A stretch of DNA of 64,000 bases from Acinetobacter kookii (GCF_900096895.1 NZ_FMYO01000005.1:124001-188000), one strand, 5' to 3'. Positions 45,557 through 58,238 are shown, counted from the stretch's first letter. Notes: a model not told the origin generated them from the letters alone. Translations and numbers: made by a program.

Positions 45557-45981
45557 TACGACCACCTATTAGATATAACCGATTAATCACATAAATTCAT
45601 AATATATTGATTTTCAACAAATAAAAATGCACCAAAATAGTCGGCTTTTAGGTTTTTTTATAAAACAAATATAAATCATTGATATATATTCAATTATATT
45701 TGAAGACCCACTAAAAAGATAAAGTATTTTTTAACCAATATAATTAAAAAAAAACAGCCGTAAATTTTAATATAAAGTATTGTCTCTCTATTTCTTATAT
45801 TTTCAAACATTTAATGAATATAAATAATGATAAAAAACCTGCTTTATTGCCACTATTTAAGCTAAATCCTATAAACAGCTCACTTAAAACGTAAAAAATG
45901 CATTTAAAACTTCTCGCTATATAAAAAACACCAGATAGGAATCCATATCGGGTGTTTTTTATACCTGGGGAATGAATATTA
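45557..45981. other. AT-rich intergenic region with terminator at its right end
   Basis: About 370 bases of very AT-rich DNA without a coding frame. The last 40 bases hold a terminator hairpin, AACACC-AGATA / TATCG-GGTGTT, at about 45925-45960. Read on the minus strand, that hairpin belongs to the YafJ-like gene. Confidence 0.55.
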
Positions 45982-46830
45982 CTAATATTGATCAGCCTTG
46001 GTGATTCGTTTCAATGCCGGATTTAAGCGTTCACGTTCCAAGCGTTCAACATGAGTCTGCTGTTTGCGAACCGGTCGGCCATCCTGAAATAAAATCATCT
46101 CTCCTGGCACAAATGCGGTCCAGGTTTCATTTTGGGTTAAAGGTTCGGTGGTAATGACGGCGACACGATCTTCTGGTGTCGTCACCTGACTGAAATCAAC
46201 CTCAACATCGAGATCAATCAATTGTGCCGGTTTAAAAGGATATTCACGTACCAGCCAGTGCAATTTGGTAATCGCATAAGTAAATAATGCCTGACCGTTC
46301 GACAGGCAGAAATTAAAGGTGCCATGTTCGGCTATTTTTGGAGAAACCTCTGCCAATAAATCGAACACCTGATCGAGTTTGGGTTCATGATAACCAAACT
46401 TAAGCACAAGTTGGTCTAACAAATAACAGAACGCACGCTCACTGTCGGTATTGCCGACCGGAGTAAAACGACCCGATAAAGTTGGATTAAAGTCGTGTAA
46501 ATCGCCATTATGGGCAAAAATCCATTGCCGCCCCCAAAGCTCACGGCTAAAGGGATGCGAATTTTCCAGATTGATTTTACCCTGAGTGGCTTTACGGATA
46601 TGTGCAATCACGTTGCGTGATTTAATGGGATAATTACGAATGAGTTCAGCAATCGGTGATTCAACTGCGGATTGATTATCGACGAAAAGCCGGCAGGCTT
46701 TATCTTCAAAAAAAGCAATGCCAAAACCATCACAATGGTCTGATGTAATGCCAGCACGCTGAGAAAAACCACGAAACGAGAAAGTTACATCCGTGGGCGT
46801 AGCACAATTCATTCCGAGTAACTGGCACAT
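45982..46830 (-). CDS. class II glutamine amidotransferase, YafJ type
   Basis: The 282-residue product begins MCQLLGMNCATP, so Cys2 becomes the N-terminal nucleophile after Met removal. Family motifs are HCDGFGIAFFED, NVIAHIRKATQG, NSHPFSRELWGRQWIFAHNGDL and GNTDSERAFCYLL. YafJ-like proteins share the glutaminase half of GlmS/PurF, but their acceptor is unknown. It is an isolated minus-strand gene. Confidence 0.9.
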   Translation of the reverse strand: MCQLLGMNCATPTDVTFSFRGFSQRAGITSDHCDGFGIAFFEDKACRLFVDNQSAVESPIAELIRNYPIKSRNVIAHIRKATQGKINLENSHPFSRELWGRQWIFAHNGDLHDFNPTLSGRFTPVGNTDSERAFCYLLDQLVLKFGYHEPKLDQVFDLLAEVSPKIAEHGTFNFCLSNGQALFTYAITKLHWLVREYPFKPAQLIDLDVEVDFSQVTTPEDRVAVITTEPLTQNETWTAFVPGEMILFQDGRPVRKQQTHVERLERERLNPALKRITKADQY

Positions 46831-46913
46831 AAGTCTTCATCATCTGTTTAATCCACCACCATGCTATTTTGCATTACTCCTTTGCCCATTACAAACAGCA
46901 AAATCAAGGTTTC

Positions 46914-47708
46914 TTATGCATTTTCAAGACTTAGTTCTGATTTTTTCTGCAGAATAAAGTTTTTAGTCAGCTGATTTACTTCCAGATAGACAAAATAATC
47001 CAGACAATTAAAAGCTTCATCATAAAAAGCCTGAGTGGACAATTGCGCCTGCATGTTCAGATAAACATCAAAAAGTTTTGGAATGCGTTCATCCTGCTGG
47101 AAACTATACTGCGGGTATGGCGGCTCAAATACCTGCTGAGACTGAATATTGCAGATAGATTGCTGCGGCAATGCCTTGATATGCTGATGAGTATAATACG
47201 CCCGTGACTCATTGCCTTGCATGCGAATGCTGACACAACCAATTAAATACTTGGCCCGCATCTCCTCCACGATTTTAGGTAGCAGATTTGTCCATAGTAC
47301 CGAAAGAGCCTTTCCAGAGCGGTAACGCGAGTGCACACAAGTTCGCCCGATTTCGACAATATTATCCAAGTGGCTGAACGCTTGAACAATTTTAAATTCC
47401 TGCTGACTATAGCTCTGTTTTAATTCATGGCCTTGAAACAGTTTTAAGCGCGTATAAGCAACAATTTCATTGCTCCATTTATCCCGCAATACTGCATGTT
47501 CACAGCCAAAGTCATACAAGTCCTGATCCAGGCCAGATTCAAACTGAATGCCAAACTGCTGTGAAAACTGCACTGCCCGGAAACGCTGAGCTTCCTGTAA
47601 AGTTTTTAAATCTTCAATCCATTCAAACTTATATGGAGAGCTTGTAACCAAACCTTTTTGAAAGGGAAATTCAGAATTTTTATCATATTTATTCAACTGA
47701 TCAAACAT
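46914..47708 (-). CDS. OlsB-like N-acyltransferase (ornithine lipid / aminolipid synthesis)
   Basis: This 264-residue GNAT-fold protein has FRAVQFSQQFGIQFESGLDQDLYDFGCEHAVLRD, then VEIGRTCVHSRYRSGKALSVLWTNLL and YLIGCVSI. That matches the hemolysin-like/OlsB family that moves a 3-hydroxyacyl group from ACP to ornithine. Acinetobacter is known to make such aminolipids. It lacks membrane spans. The O-acylating OlsA partner is not adjacent; a PlsC-type acyltransferase lies 6.5 kb away, but there is no evidence linking the two. Confidence 0.65.
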   Translation of the reverse strand: MFDQLNKYDKNSEFPFQKGLVTSSPYKFEWIEDLKTLQEAQRFRAVQFSQQFGIQFESGLDQDLYDFGCEHAVLRDKWSNEIVAYTRLKLFQGHELKQSYSQQEFKIVQAFSHLDNIVEIGRTCVHSRYRSGKALSVLWTNLLPKIVEEMRAKYLIGCVSIRMQGNESRAYYTHQHIKALPQQSICNIQSQQVFEPPYPQYSFQQDERIPKLFDVYLNMQAQLSTQAFYDEAFNCLDYFVYLEVNQLTKNFILQKKSELSLENA

Positions 47709-47792
47709 TTTATAAGACCTTGCTTTTGTTATTGTTCTACACTAGGCAATCAAGATGACATTATTATGATCAAATAACAACAAATCCAAAAC

Positions 47793-47820
47793 AAAAGCCT
47801 CATTAAAATGAGGCTTATTT
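47793..47820 (-). terminator. terminator of argB
   Basis: AAGCCTCATT / AATGAGGCTT hairpin with a T-run when read on the minus strand. Confidence 0.75.
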
Positions 47821-47857
47821 ATATTAGCTTACAATTTATTGCAAAGGGTCGTTCCGA

Positions 47858-50201
<2,344 letters not shown>

Positions 50202-50656
50202 GATGACATTTTCTACTTTAGAATAACCCATAAAATAAAAATTTTATGGCATGCTGGATTAGCTCAGTATTCACAACCAGGGCATCATCTTATTAAATGA
50301 GAAGATTAACATTCTAAAAGCATTTCATATTTTTAAGCAATGGTAAAAAATTTTTACAAATTTACTTAATGGATTAGCTATTTTGTTGATAAATATATAA
50401 TTTATGCTGCTTAAAAACAAAAGTATTCAAATAAATTTAATTTAAAAACAATTATCTACAAAAACAATAAAAACATTATTCCGAGTATACACCCATATTC
50501 AAATCAGACTTATAGTTTTGAAATCAGATGATTGCTGATTCTTTGTTTTATAAGGAATATTTTATTCACCCTATCCAGATTTAAGAATAAAACCTGACAC
50601 AGACCAATCCCACTGTTGTATTTATCAGGCTTTATTCAATTATACTAAATCAAGGT
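50202..50656. other. AT-rich intergenic region
   Basis: No coding frame seen. Near its right end an imperfect inverted repeat, AATAAAACCTGA (about 50586) and TCAGGCTTTATT (about 50626), lies downstream of dut and may end its transcription. The left side should hold the algC promoter. Confidence 0.45.
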
Positions 50657-51109
50657 TTAGCTTTTACCCGTATGGCCAAAACCGCCAGCACCACGTTCTG
50701 TTGCTTCAAATTCATTGACAATATCAAACTGCGCCTGAACAACAGGAACAAGTACATACTGCGCTAAACGTTCACCCGGTTGCAAGGTAAATGCTGTTTG
50801 GCTACGGTTCCAGACCGATACCATCAACTCACCTTGATAATCTGAATCGATTAAACCGACTAGATTGCCTAAAACAATCCCATGTTTATGGCCCAAACCT
50901 GAACGCGGCAAAATTAAACCGGCAAAATTTGTATCTTCAATATAAATAGCCAAACCGGTTTTTACCAATACTGTTTGACCCGGTTCAATCACAGTCGCTT
51001 CATCGACACAAGCACGCAAGTCCAAACCTGCTGAACCCGAAGTCGCATAGGTAGGCATCGGCCATTCATTACCTAAACGTGTATCGAGTACTTTCACTTG
51101 AACTTTCAT
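50657..51109 (-). CDS. dut: deoxyuridine 5'-triphosphate nucleotidohydrolase
   Basis: This 150-residue trimeric dUTPase hydrolyses dUTP to dUMP, keeping uracil out of DNA and feeding dTMP synthesis. All five motifs are present: [41 protein letters not shown] and the C-terminal [11 protein letters not shown] arm. The ATG at 51109 follows AGGA. It lies about 50 bp downstream of rep on the same strand. Confidence 0.95.
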   Translation of the reverse strand: MKVQVKVLDTRLGNEWPMPTYATSGSAGLDLRACVDEATVIEPGQTVLVKTGLAIYIEDTNFAGLILPRSGLGHKHGIVLGNLVGLIDSDYQGELMVSVWNRSQTAFTLQPGERLAQYVLVPVVQAQFDIVNEFEATERGAGGFGHTGKS

Positions 51110-51160
51110 TTGTTTTTTCCTAATTGTATGGTTTAAATGTTGCATGGTTTAAATGGTGAA

Positions 51161-53200
51161 TTAACGCTTGATCAGCGCACGTAAATTTTCCAGATAATGC
51201 TGGGCCTGCAATTTGGGGTCAATATTGCCGGCCAGTTTTTTCTTGCGACCCAACCATTCCAGCTCATCTTGCGGCAATTCATCCAGGAAACGGCTTGGTG
51301 TCATCTGTTTCATCTGGCCGCCCGCTTTGCGCTGCTCGGCCAGCGTAATGGTCAAGCCTTGACGGGCACGGGTAATGCCCACGTACATCAAACGGCGTTC
51401 TTCTTCCACGGTTTCGGCTGCAATCGAGTTTTTATGCGGCAGAATTTCCTCTTCCAGACCAATCAGATACACATAAGGAAACTCAAGACCTTTGGATGCA
51501 TGTAAAGTCAACAAATTGACTTTATCGGTATCTTCTTCTTCCTGCTGCTGCTCGAGCATATCCAGCAGTACCATTTTACGAATCACACTTTCAATATTCT
51601 TGTCATCAACATCTTCGGCTCGGTTAATCAGACTTTGAATACTGCTATACAGCACTTCAATATTATCCAGCTTGGTTTTTTCCTGCGCTGGCGTTGCTGC
51701 ATTTTCTTTAATGTAATCAATATATCCCGCTTCCTGCATCATCTGGCGAATAATGGGTACAGGCTCGTCGTCATCCAGCAGATTACGGGTGAAATTTCCA
51801 ATAAAATCGGCAAACTCAGCCAGTTGTGTAGTGGCTTTTTTCGGAATTGCCATCGTTAAACGCTGATCGCCTGCTGCTGCCAACAGCGATAAGTGATTTT
51901 CTTGCGCAAACAGACCCAATTTTTCCAAAGTCACCGGACCAATGGCACGTTTCGGCGTGTTAATAATCCGTAAAAATGCGCTGTCATCTTCAGGGTTAAT
52001 AATCAGACGCAAATAACTCATGATGTCTTTAATTTCTGCGCGCGCAAAGAAAGACTGGCCGCCAGAAAGCTTGTAGGGAATCTGCATTTGCCGCAGCTGG
52101 GTTTCTAAAATGCGGGCCTGAAAATTGCCCCGATACAAAATCGCGTAATCTTTCCAGTTTTTCCCATTCATCAATTTATGGGTGATCAGATCCTTGACCA
52201 CACGTTCGGATTCATCATCATCATTACGGCAGGTAATTACGCGAATCACTTCACCGTGACCTTTATCCGACCAGAGCTTTTTATCAAAGATATGCGGATT
52301 ATTGCCAATCACCGTATTTGCAGCCTTCAGGATACGGCTGGTTGAACGGTAATTTTGTTCTAATTTAATGACTTTTAGATTCGGAAAATCTTCTTTCAAC
52401 AAAGCCATATTTTCAGGCTTTGCTCCGCGCCATGCATAAATGGACTGGTCATCATCACCTACCGCCGTGAACTGTCCCATCACCCCGACCAACAGTTTCA
52501 CCAGAATATACTGTGCCGTATTGGTATCCTGATATTCGTCGACCAAGAGATAACGCACCCGGTTCTGCCATTTGTCCCGAACTTCGGCATTTTCCTGCAA
52601 CAAACGGGTCGGCATCACGATCAGGTCATCAAAATCCACCGCATTATAGGCACGCAAGTTACGCTCATAGAGCTGATATAAATGCGCAAACTGTACATCT
52701 TCGGCGGTTTCACAGGTGGTGTGAGCTTGTTCCGGTGGAATCAGGTCATTCTTCCAGTCCGAAATCATCTTCATGGCTTTGGCAATCAGCTCTTTACTTT
52801 CTGCACCCGACAAATTATCACGGTGCATTAAATCCATCAGGATGCGCTTACAATCATCGGCATCCAGAATAGAAAAATTATTTTTTAACGGCGTATGTTT
52901 CAGTTCCAATCGCAGCAAATTCAGACCAAAGGTATGGAAGGTCGAAACGGACAGACCTTTGGCTTCCTCACGAGACAATAATTTACCCACACGCTCCTTC
53001 ATTTCGCGTGCTGCCTTATTGGTAAAGGTCATGGCAGTAATACGATGCGCCGGAATACCGCAATTCTTAACCAGATGCGCGACTTTTCGCGTAATCACCG
53101 AGGTTTTACCTGAACCAGCCCCTGCAAGTACTAACAAGGGTCCTTGAGTATATTTCATGGCTTCAAGTTGCTTGTCATTGAGTTGACTTGCCGACGACAT
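51161..53200 (-). CDS. rep: ATP-dependent DNA helicase Rep
   Basis: This 679-residue superfamily 1A helicase helps forks pass protein blocks. Motifs: Q motif and Walker A (LNDKQLEAMKYTQGPLLVLAGAGSGKTSVIT), Ia (AMTFTNKAAREMKER), II (YLLVDEYQDTNTAQY), III (TAVGDDDQSIYAWRGA), IV (LEQNYRST), V (VNLLTLHASKGLEFPYVYLIGLEE) and VI (EERRLMYVGITRAR). The length and absence of the extended C-terminus favour Rep over UvrD. The start at 53200 follows GAGGAAA. Confidence 0.93.
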   Translation of the reverse strand: MSSASQLNDKQLEAMKYTQGPLLVLAGAGSGKTSVITRKVAHLVKNCGIPAHRITAMTFTNKAAREMKERVGKLLSREEAKGLSVSTFHTFGLNLLRLELKHTPLKNNFSILDADDCKRILMDLMHRDNLSGAESKELIAKAMKMISDWKNDLIPPEQAHTTCETAEDVQFAHLYQLYERNLRAYNAVDFDDLIVMPTRLLQENAEVRDKWQNRVRYLLVDEYQDTNTAQYILVKLLVGVMGQFTAVGDDDQSIYAWRGAKPENMALLKEDFPNLKVIKLEQNYRSTSRILKAANTVIGNNPHIFDKKLWSDKGHGEVIRVITCRNDDDESERVVKDLITHKLMNGKNWKDYAILYRGNFQARILETQLRQMQIPYKLSGGQSFFARAEIKDIMSYLRLIINPEDDSAFLRIINTPKRAIGPVTLEKLGLFAQENHLSLLAAAGDQRLTMAIPKKATTQLAEFADFIGNFTRNLLDDDEPVPIIRQMMQEAGYIDYIKENAATPAQEKTKLDNIEVLYSSIQSLINRAEDVDDKNIESVIRKMVLLDMLEQQQEEEDTDKVNLLTLHASKGLEFPYVYLIGLEEEILPHKNSIAAETVEEERRLMYVGITRARQGLTITLAEQRKAGGQMKQMTPSRFLDELPQDELEWLGRKKKLAGNIDPKLQAQHYLENLRALIKR

Positions 53201-53283
53201 AGTATTTCCTCGTATTGATTGGAGCTCGATTATAGTCATCTGCGCCAAACTTGCATAACCTAAAATACAAATTTGACATTCAT

Positions 53284-53311
53284 AAAAAAACCACCCGAAG
53301 GTGGTCTTTTC
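53284..53311 (-). terminator. terminator of OmpA-family lipoprotein gene
   Basis: ACCACC-CGAA-GGTGGT hairpin with a run of T on the minus strand. Confidence 0.85.
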
Positions 53312-53335
53312 AATTCAGCATGGATTCATGAAGAA

Positions 53336-53986
53336 TTATTGAACCGCGTAAATGCTGATTTCTACACGGCGGTTTTGTTCACGGCCTTCAGCAGTCGCAT
53401 TTGATGCGATCGGGTTCGCTGAACCTTGACCTTGTGCATTAATACGCGTACGTGCCACGCCCTGACCGGCAAGATAGTTCGCTACAGATTGAGCACGCGC
53501 TTGAGACAATGGAATGTTAATCGAGTCATTACCAGTGCTGTCTGTATAACCTGTTACAAGAATACCGCTCTTGTTGTCTTCAGTCAGTGTTTGCGCAACC
53601 TTGTTCAAAGTCGCGTAGAAGTTAGGTTTGATATTTGACTTGTTGGTATCAAAAGTAATGTTACCCGGCATAATCAAGCCAACCGAACCATCCGGATTAC
53701 GTGTAACGTCTACACCAGTACCCGCCATTTGTTGACGTAATTTTTTCTCTTTATTGTCAAGGTAAACACCCGCTGCACCACCTACTACTGCACCAATTGC
53801 AGCTGCACGGTTATTTTGCGCGCTTGTATTTGCATTACCTTTAGAAATACCATAACCAGCAGCTGCACCAACCAATGCGCCAATTGCTGTTTTATCGTAT
53901 TCCATACCGCCTGTACTACCGGCAGTTTGACAGCCAGATAGAACTAATGCCCCTGCTACCGCTGCTGAAATTGCTAGTGCACGCAT
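53336..53986 (-). CDS. OmpA-family lipoprotein with glycine-zipper region
   Basis: The 216-residue product has a lipobox LVLSGC. Glycine-zipper segments (GALVGAAAGYGISKG; AAAIGAVVGGAAGVYLDNKE) precede a C-terminal OmpA domain (ITFDTNKSNIKPNFYATLNKVAQTL... VTGYTDSTGNDSINIPLSQARAQSVANYL... RINAQGQGSANPIASNATAEGREQNRRVEI). It is like E. coli YiaD. It should sit in the outer membrane and bind peptidoglycan diaminopimelate. Confidence 0.9.
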   Translation of the reverse strand: MRALAISAAVAGALVLSGCQTAGSTGGMEYDKTAIGALVGAAAGYGISKGNANTSAQNNRAAAIGAVVGGAAGVYLDNKEKKLRQQMAGTGVDVTRNPDGSVGLIMPGNITFDTNKSNIKPNFYATLNKVAQTLTEDNKSGILVTGYTDSTGNDSINIPLSQARAQSVANYLAGQGVARTRINAQGQGSANPIASNATAEGREQNRRVEISIYAVQ

Positions 53987-54234
53987 CGCATGCCTCCTTC
54001 TTGTGTTTTATCGTATGGTGGAATAATGAATTAAAAAAAATGGGCATACCATTGATTTTTTGTAAATAATACATGCATTAGTTACATTTTGTAATATTTA
54101 TTGCGGATCTTAAGAATAACTTCCGCACAATTTCTTCATACTTGTATGAATAGACTTTTTTATTTTAAATTCTGCAATTATATTCAATACTGAATAAAAA
54201 CCTTCGATGATTTTCTTTTAAGGCCGTTTTTTAT

Positions 54235-55158
54235 ATGTCATCTCAAAATACCAAGCAACCGATATTAAAAAAAATATCTCGCGGGCTTACTGTCGGTTCG
54301 GTCATTACCGGAAGCACTTTTTTTCATGGACCACCCGTACTCGCATTGGGACTAACCAAACTCATTAAAAAATCACGTAAAGTAGATGAAACCAACATTA
54401 AAATTACCAACAGCTGGCTCAGTGTCAACAATTGGCTAATCGAGCATATATTGCCCAACTTAAAGTGGGATATCACGATTGAAGAAGGTTTAGAGCTCAG
54501 TATGCAAGGCCGTTACCTGATGACCTGTAACCATCAAAGCTGGGTGGATACTACAGTAAATCAGTACTTTGGTTTAACCCGCATGCCGCTGACCCGTTTC
54601 TTTACCAAGTGGGAGCTGATCTTTATTCCTTTTGTCGGGCAAGCCTTTAAAATTTTAGGTTTCCCGATGATGAAGCGTCATAGCAAGGAACAGATTGCCA
54701 AAAATCCGGAACTGAAAACCCGTGACATGGAAGAATCGCGTAAAGCCTGTGAACAGTTATTAAGTCAGCCGTTTACCTTATTGAACTATCTGGAAGGTAC
54801 GCGTTTTACGCCAGAGAAACATGCGCAGCAGCAATCCCCTTACAAACATTTACTTAAACCTAAAGCGGGCGGGTTGGCTTTGGCGCTGAATATTTTAGGC
54901 GACAAGATTGACGCGCTGGTTGACATGACCATTGTTTATCCGGATGGGGCACCGGGTTATGGCGATTTCTGGCTAGGCGAAGTCAATCGCATTGCGGTGA
55001 ATTTGCGTAAAATTGAAATTCCAGGCTGGGTATTAGGCGGTAATTATGAAGATGATGCTGAATATCGTGAACGTTTTCAGCAATGGGTTCATGCGCTATG
55101 GACTGAAAAAGACCAGCTGATTGAACGCATGCAGCAAGAGTTGGCAGCAAAAGCTTAA
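54235..55158 (+). CDS. PlsC-family acyltransferase (YihG-like)
   Basis: This 307-residue membrane-associated acyltransferase has motif I in TCNHQSWVDTTV (a conservative variant of the usual NHxxxxD) and motif III in LNYLEGTRFTPEKH. An N-terminal hydrophobic segment precedes the domain. Family members acylate lysophosphatidic acid or related lipids; YihG in E. coli broadens phospholipid acyl composition. The gene lies 18 bp upstream of the voltage-sensor-like gene, so the two are likely cotranscribed. Confidence 0.82.
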   Translation: MSSQNTKQPILKKISRGLTVGSVITGSTFFHGPPVLALGLTKLIKKSRKVDETNIKITNSWLSVNNWLIEHILPNLKWDITIEEGLELSMQGRYLMTCNHQSWVDTTVNQYFGLTRMPLTRFFTKWELIFIPFVGQAFKILGFPMMKRHSKEQIAKNPELKTRDMEESRKACEQLLSQPFTLLNYLEGTRFTPEKHAQQQSPYKHLLKPKAGGLALALNILGDKIDALVDMTIVYPDGAPGYGDFWLGEVNRIAVNLRKIEIPGWVLGGNYEDDAEYRERFQQWVHALWTEKDQLIERMQQELAAKA

Positions 55159-55176
55159 ACACACGCAAGGAAAAAA

Positions 55177-56229
55177 ATGAAGCAAGACGACCAGATCACC
55201 TCCCCCACCTTTTCTTTTGTGAAAAAAGGCACCTGGGGATGGAAAGTCGCACTGGGCTATGACATTTTCATGATGGTTCTGATCATCATTAACCTGTTCT
55301 GTCTCAGTGCCAATGCCATCCTGATGAGTGATTTTGGCGGCTGGCTGTTTGACTTCATTCATCTTCCTGAACTGCTGCAATTTTACCGTAACTCATTGCG
55401 TCCCTGGGTTATCATTACCGAAAGCTGGTTTACCAGTTTTCTGGTGATTGAACTGCTGGTTCGCTGGGCCATTGCGATTATTGCGCAGCATCATAAACGC
55501 TGGTTTTTCTTTCCTTTTATACACTGGTATGAAATTCTATCGATTATTCCGCAGCTGCGTTTTTTACGTTTATTACGCGCCGGGGCCATCGGCTACAATC
55601 TGTACCAGCATGGTTATAAAGTCATTCCGGACGCCTGGTATCGGCGGGCCAAATTTTATTACCACATGTTGCTTGAAGAACTCACCAGCCGTATTGTACT
55701 TACGGTTTTAGATGGCATAAAACGTGAACTTTCCACCAGTACCACACATAAAAAACTGATTGAAGATCTGGTTGCCCATCACCGTGACATGTTTGCCACT
55801 GCCCTGGCGGATATTTTGCAAGAATCTTTGGGCAAAGAGCTGCAAGCGCAAAAAATCATGATTGCTGAAAATGTCGGCGACATTGTCAATCGCGCCATTG
55901 AAGACACTCCTGAACTGACCCAGTTATTGCGCCTGATTCCGATTGTCGGAGGGCGCATAGAACAACAGATCCAAAGCATCGGACAACGCTTGGGAGAAAA
56001 CATCACGCTGGGGCTGATTGAACCTTTTGCCTATGGTCATAAAAATGAAAAAAATCTGGCATATTTAGAAATTTCAAATAAAATCAGCCAAATACAATTT
56101 GAAAATAATACTCATGTGGAAAAACTGGTGGAATCGGCTGTTTTTGAGAGTTTAGAAGCCATTCGCAAGCAAGTAAAAGTAAAACAATGGCAACAAATTC
56201 TGGAACAGCATGATCAAGTTAAAGAATGA
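55177..56229 (+). CDS. voltage-sensor-like membrane protein without a pore domain
   Basis: The 350-residue product has about three or four N-terminal membrane segments: VALGYDIFMMVLIIINLFCLSANAI, then WFTSFLVIELLVRWAIAII, then FIHWYEILSIIPQLRFLRLLRAGAIG. The last parts read like S3-S4 of a voltage-gated channel (arginines at R-F-L-R-L-L-R). No selectivity filter or S5-S6 pair follows. Instead there is a soluble helical domain of about 220 residues (LLEELTSRIVLTVLDGIKREL... VAHHRDMFATALADILQESLGKEL...). I know no function for it. It shares an operon with a phospholipid acyltransferase. Confidence 0.6.
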   Translation: MKQDDQITSPTFSFVKKGTWGWKVALGYDIFMMVLIIINLFCLSANAILMSDFGGWLFDFIHLPELLQFYRNSLRPWVIITESWFTSFLVIELLVRWAIAIIAQHHKRWFFFPFIHWYEILSIIPQLRFLRLLRAGAIGYNLYQHGYKVIPDAWYRRAKFYYHMLLEELTSRIVLTVLDGIKRELSTSTTHKKLIEDLVAHHRDMFATALADILQESLGKELQAQKIMIAENVGDIVNRAIEDTPELTQLLRLIPIVGGRIEQQIQSIGQRLGENITLGLIEPFAYGHKNEKNLAYLEISNKISQIQFENNTHVEKLVESAVFESLEAIRKQVKVKQWQQILEQHDQVKE

Positions 56230-56351
56230 TCATGAGATTAAAAATATTGAAAACGTGGCTAGAGAAAAGCTGCAATTTGTTCTAGCATTTGCTCTATTTA
56301 CAACATCACTTCGACATAAAATTAATGAGTCAGAAGTCTTAAGGAATAATT

Positions 56352-57083
56352 ATGGCTGATATACGGATTACAGGCAGAATGGTTAATTTTACCCGATTAA
56401 CTTTTGACACCAATGATCACAATGCAATCCGCCAGCAATTGACTCAAATGCTTCAAGAGACTGCTTCTCATGGCACGCTGGTCATTATTGACAGCACGGT
56501 AGAACAGGAGCTGATCGCACTGATTCAGTTATTGATCAGTCTGGACTTACAGCCGATGGGCGTGATTGACGGCATTCTTTCCAATGAAGCCCGTGCCATT
56601 CAGTTTCCTATTCTGCCCGCAGACAACAAACCCTTACAACGGATTAAAGCCACGAAAGAACAAGTGGTTGAGGCCAAGCCTGAAGTTGAGCCTGCCCCAA
56701 CCCAAGACACCGACGAAGCGCCTGCAAAACCAAGTCGTGTCATCAGCCATGTGACTTCTTATCACGATGAAATTTTGCGTACCGGTCAATGCCTGGTCCA
56801 GGATCATGGCGATATTATTCTCAATGCCGGGATCAATAGCGGCTCTGAAGTCATTGCTTCAGGAAATATACATATTTATGGTAGCGCACGTGGTAGAGTC
56901 ATCGCCGGCGCAGGCGGGAACAGTGCAGCACGTATTTTCTGCCATTCCCTGGAAGCAGAACTGGTATCGATTGCAGGGACATATTGTGTGGCGGATGACA
57001 TTCCACCACATGTCCTGAAAAAATCTGTCCATATTTACTTGAATGATCATCAAGAACTTGTATTTGAAGTTCTCGAGTTTTAA
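56352..57083 (+). CDS. minC: septum site-determining protein MinC
   Basis: The 243-residue product has the N-terminal FtsZ-binding domain (about 1-105), a Pro/Glu/Ala linker ([20 protein letters not shown]), and the C-terminal beta-helix with [61 protein letters not shown]. MinC blocks FtsZ assembly away from midcell. It opens the minCDE operon and has an AAGGA site. Confidence 0.95.
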   Translation: MADIRITGRMVNFTRLTFDTNDHNAIRQQLTQMLQETASHGTLVIIDSTVEQELIALIQLLISLDLQPMGVIDGILSNEARAIQFPILPADNKPLQRIKATKEQVVEAKPEVEPAPTQDTDEAPAKPSRVISHVTSYHDEILRTGQCLVQDHGDIILNAGINSGSEVIASGNIHIYGSARGRVIAGAGGNSAARIFCHSLEAELVSIAGTYCVADDIPPHVLKKSVHIYLNDHQELVFEVLEF

Positions 57084-57149
57084 TGTATAAATAAACACCA
57101 AAAGCCCCATATTTAAAAAGGGGTTTGAACCATAACAGGAGTGGATTCG

Positions 57150-57962
57150 GTGGCGAAAATTGTTGTCGTAACATCAGGCAAAGGTGGTGTAGGTAAAACT
57201 ACTACAAGTGCATCTTTTGCAACAGGTTTAGCCCTTCGTGGTCACAAAACTGTTGTGATCGACTTTGACGTGGGTTTACGTAACCTGGATTTAATCATGG
57301 GTTGTGAACGTCGCGTTGTTTATGATTTTGTGAATGTATTAAATAACGAAGCGCGTCTTCAACAAGCGCTTATTCGTGACAAAGATATTGAAAATTTATA
57401 CATTTTGCCTGCATCACAAACCCGTGACAAAGATGCCTTGACCGATGAAGGTGTTGCACGTGTTATGGATGAACTTTCTCAAGAATTTGATTACATTATT
57501 TGTGATTCACCTGCGGGGATCGAACGCGGTGCCATCATGGCCATGTACCATGCAGATGAAGCGATCATTGTGACCAACCCGGAAATTTCTTCGGTACGTG
57601 ACTCTGACCGCATTATTGGTATGCTTGACAGCAAAACCAAAAAAGTAGAACAAAACGAAGGTCGTATCCGTAAGCATCTTTGTATTACACGTTTCAACCC
57701 TGAACGTGCCGATAAACAAGAAATGTTAACCATTGACGATATTTCTAAAGATATCTTACGTGTCCCTACACTGGGGGTTATTCCTGAATGTAAGAGCGTA
57801 CTGCAAGCATCTAACGAAGGTAAACCGGTTATTCTGTTTACTGAAGAAGCTGCGGGTCAGGCTTATGATGACCTTGTAGCACGCTTCCTGGGTGAAGAAC
57901 GTCCTTACCGTCACATTGAAGTCAAACCTAAAGGTTGGTTGGCAAGACTATTTGGAGCGTAA
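57150..57962 (+). CDS. minD: septum site-determining protein MinD
   Basis: This 270-residue membrane-bound ATPase has a deviant Walker A (TSGKGGVGKTTTS, residues 9-21), Walker B (DYIICDSPAGIE), and a C-terminal amphipathic helix (KGWLARLFGA) for membrane binding. It recruits MinC and oscillates with MinE. GTG at 57150 is taken as the start because AGGAG lies at the right distance and the length is canonical; an in-frame GTG at 57141 overlaps that site. Confidence 0.96.
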   Translation: MAKIVVVTSGKGGVGKTTTSASFATGLALRGHKTVVIDFDVGLRNLDLIMGCERRVVYDFVNVLNNEARLQQALIRDKDIENLYILPASQTRDKDALTDEGVARVMDELSQEFDYIICDSPAGIERGAIMAMYHADEAIIVTNPEISSVRDSDRIIGMLDSKTKKVEQNEGRIRKHLCITRFNPERADKQEMLTIDDISKDILRVPTLGVIPECKSVLQASNEGKPVILFTEEAAGQAYDDLVARFLGEERPYRHIEVKPKGWLARLFGA

Positions 57963-57965
57963 GAA

Positions 57966-58238
57966 ATGGCAGGATTCTGGAGTAAACTGTTTAGTAGTGA
58001 GGATAAACCATCAAGCGCACAGACGGCTAAAGACCGCTTAAAAGTTATTGTTGCCTCTGAACAAGGTTTAGGCAAACGCTTAAGCCAGGAAAAGATTGAC
58101 CTCATGAAAAAAGAAATCATGCAGGTGGTCAACCGTTATGTCCGTGGCGTGGATGAACAGCACATTCAAATGTCGGTTCGTTCTGAAGCCAATATTGAAA
58201 TGTTAGAAATGAATATCAATTTGCCTGAAGAGCGATAA
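57966..58238 (+). CDS. minE: cell division topological specificity factor MinE
   Basis: The 90-residue product has an N-terminal membrane/MinD-binding part (SAQTAKDRLKVIVASEQG) and a topological domain (EKIDLMKKEIMQVVNRYVRGVDEQHIQMSVRSEANIEMLEMNINLPE). It strips MinD from the membrane and restricts MinCD to the poles. It starts 3 bp after minD. Confidence 0.96.
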   Translation: MAGFWSKLFSSEDKPSSAQTAKDRLKVIVASEQGLGKRLSQEKIDLMKKEIMQVVNRYVRGVDEQHIQMSVRSEANIEMLEMNINLPEER

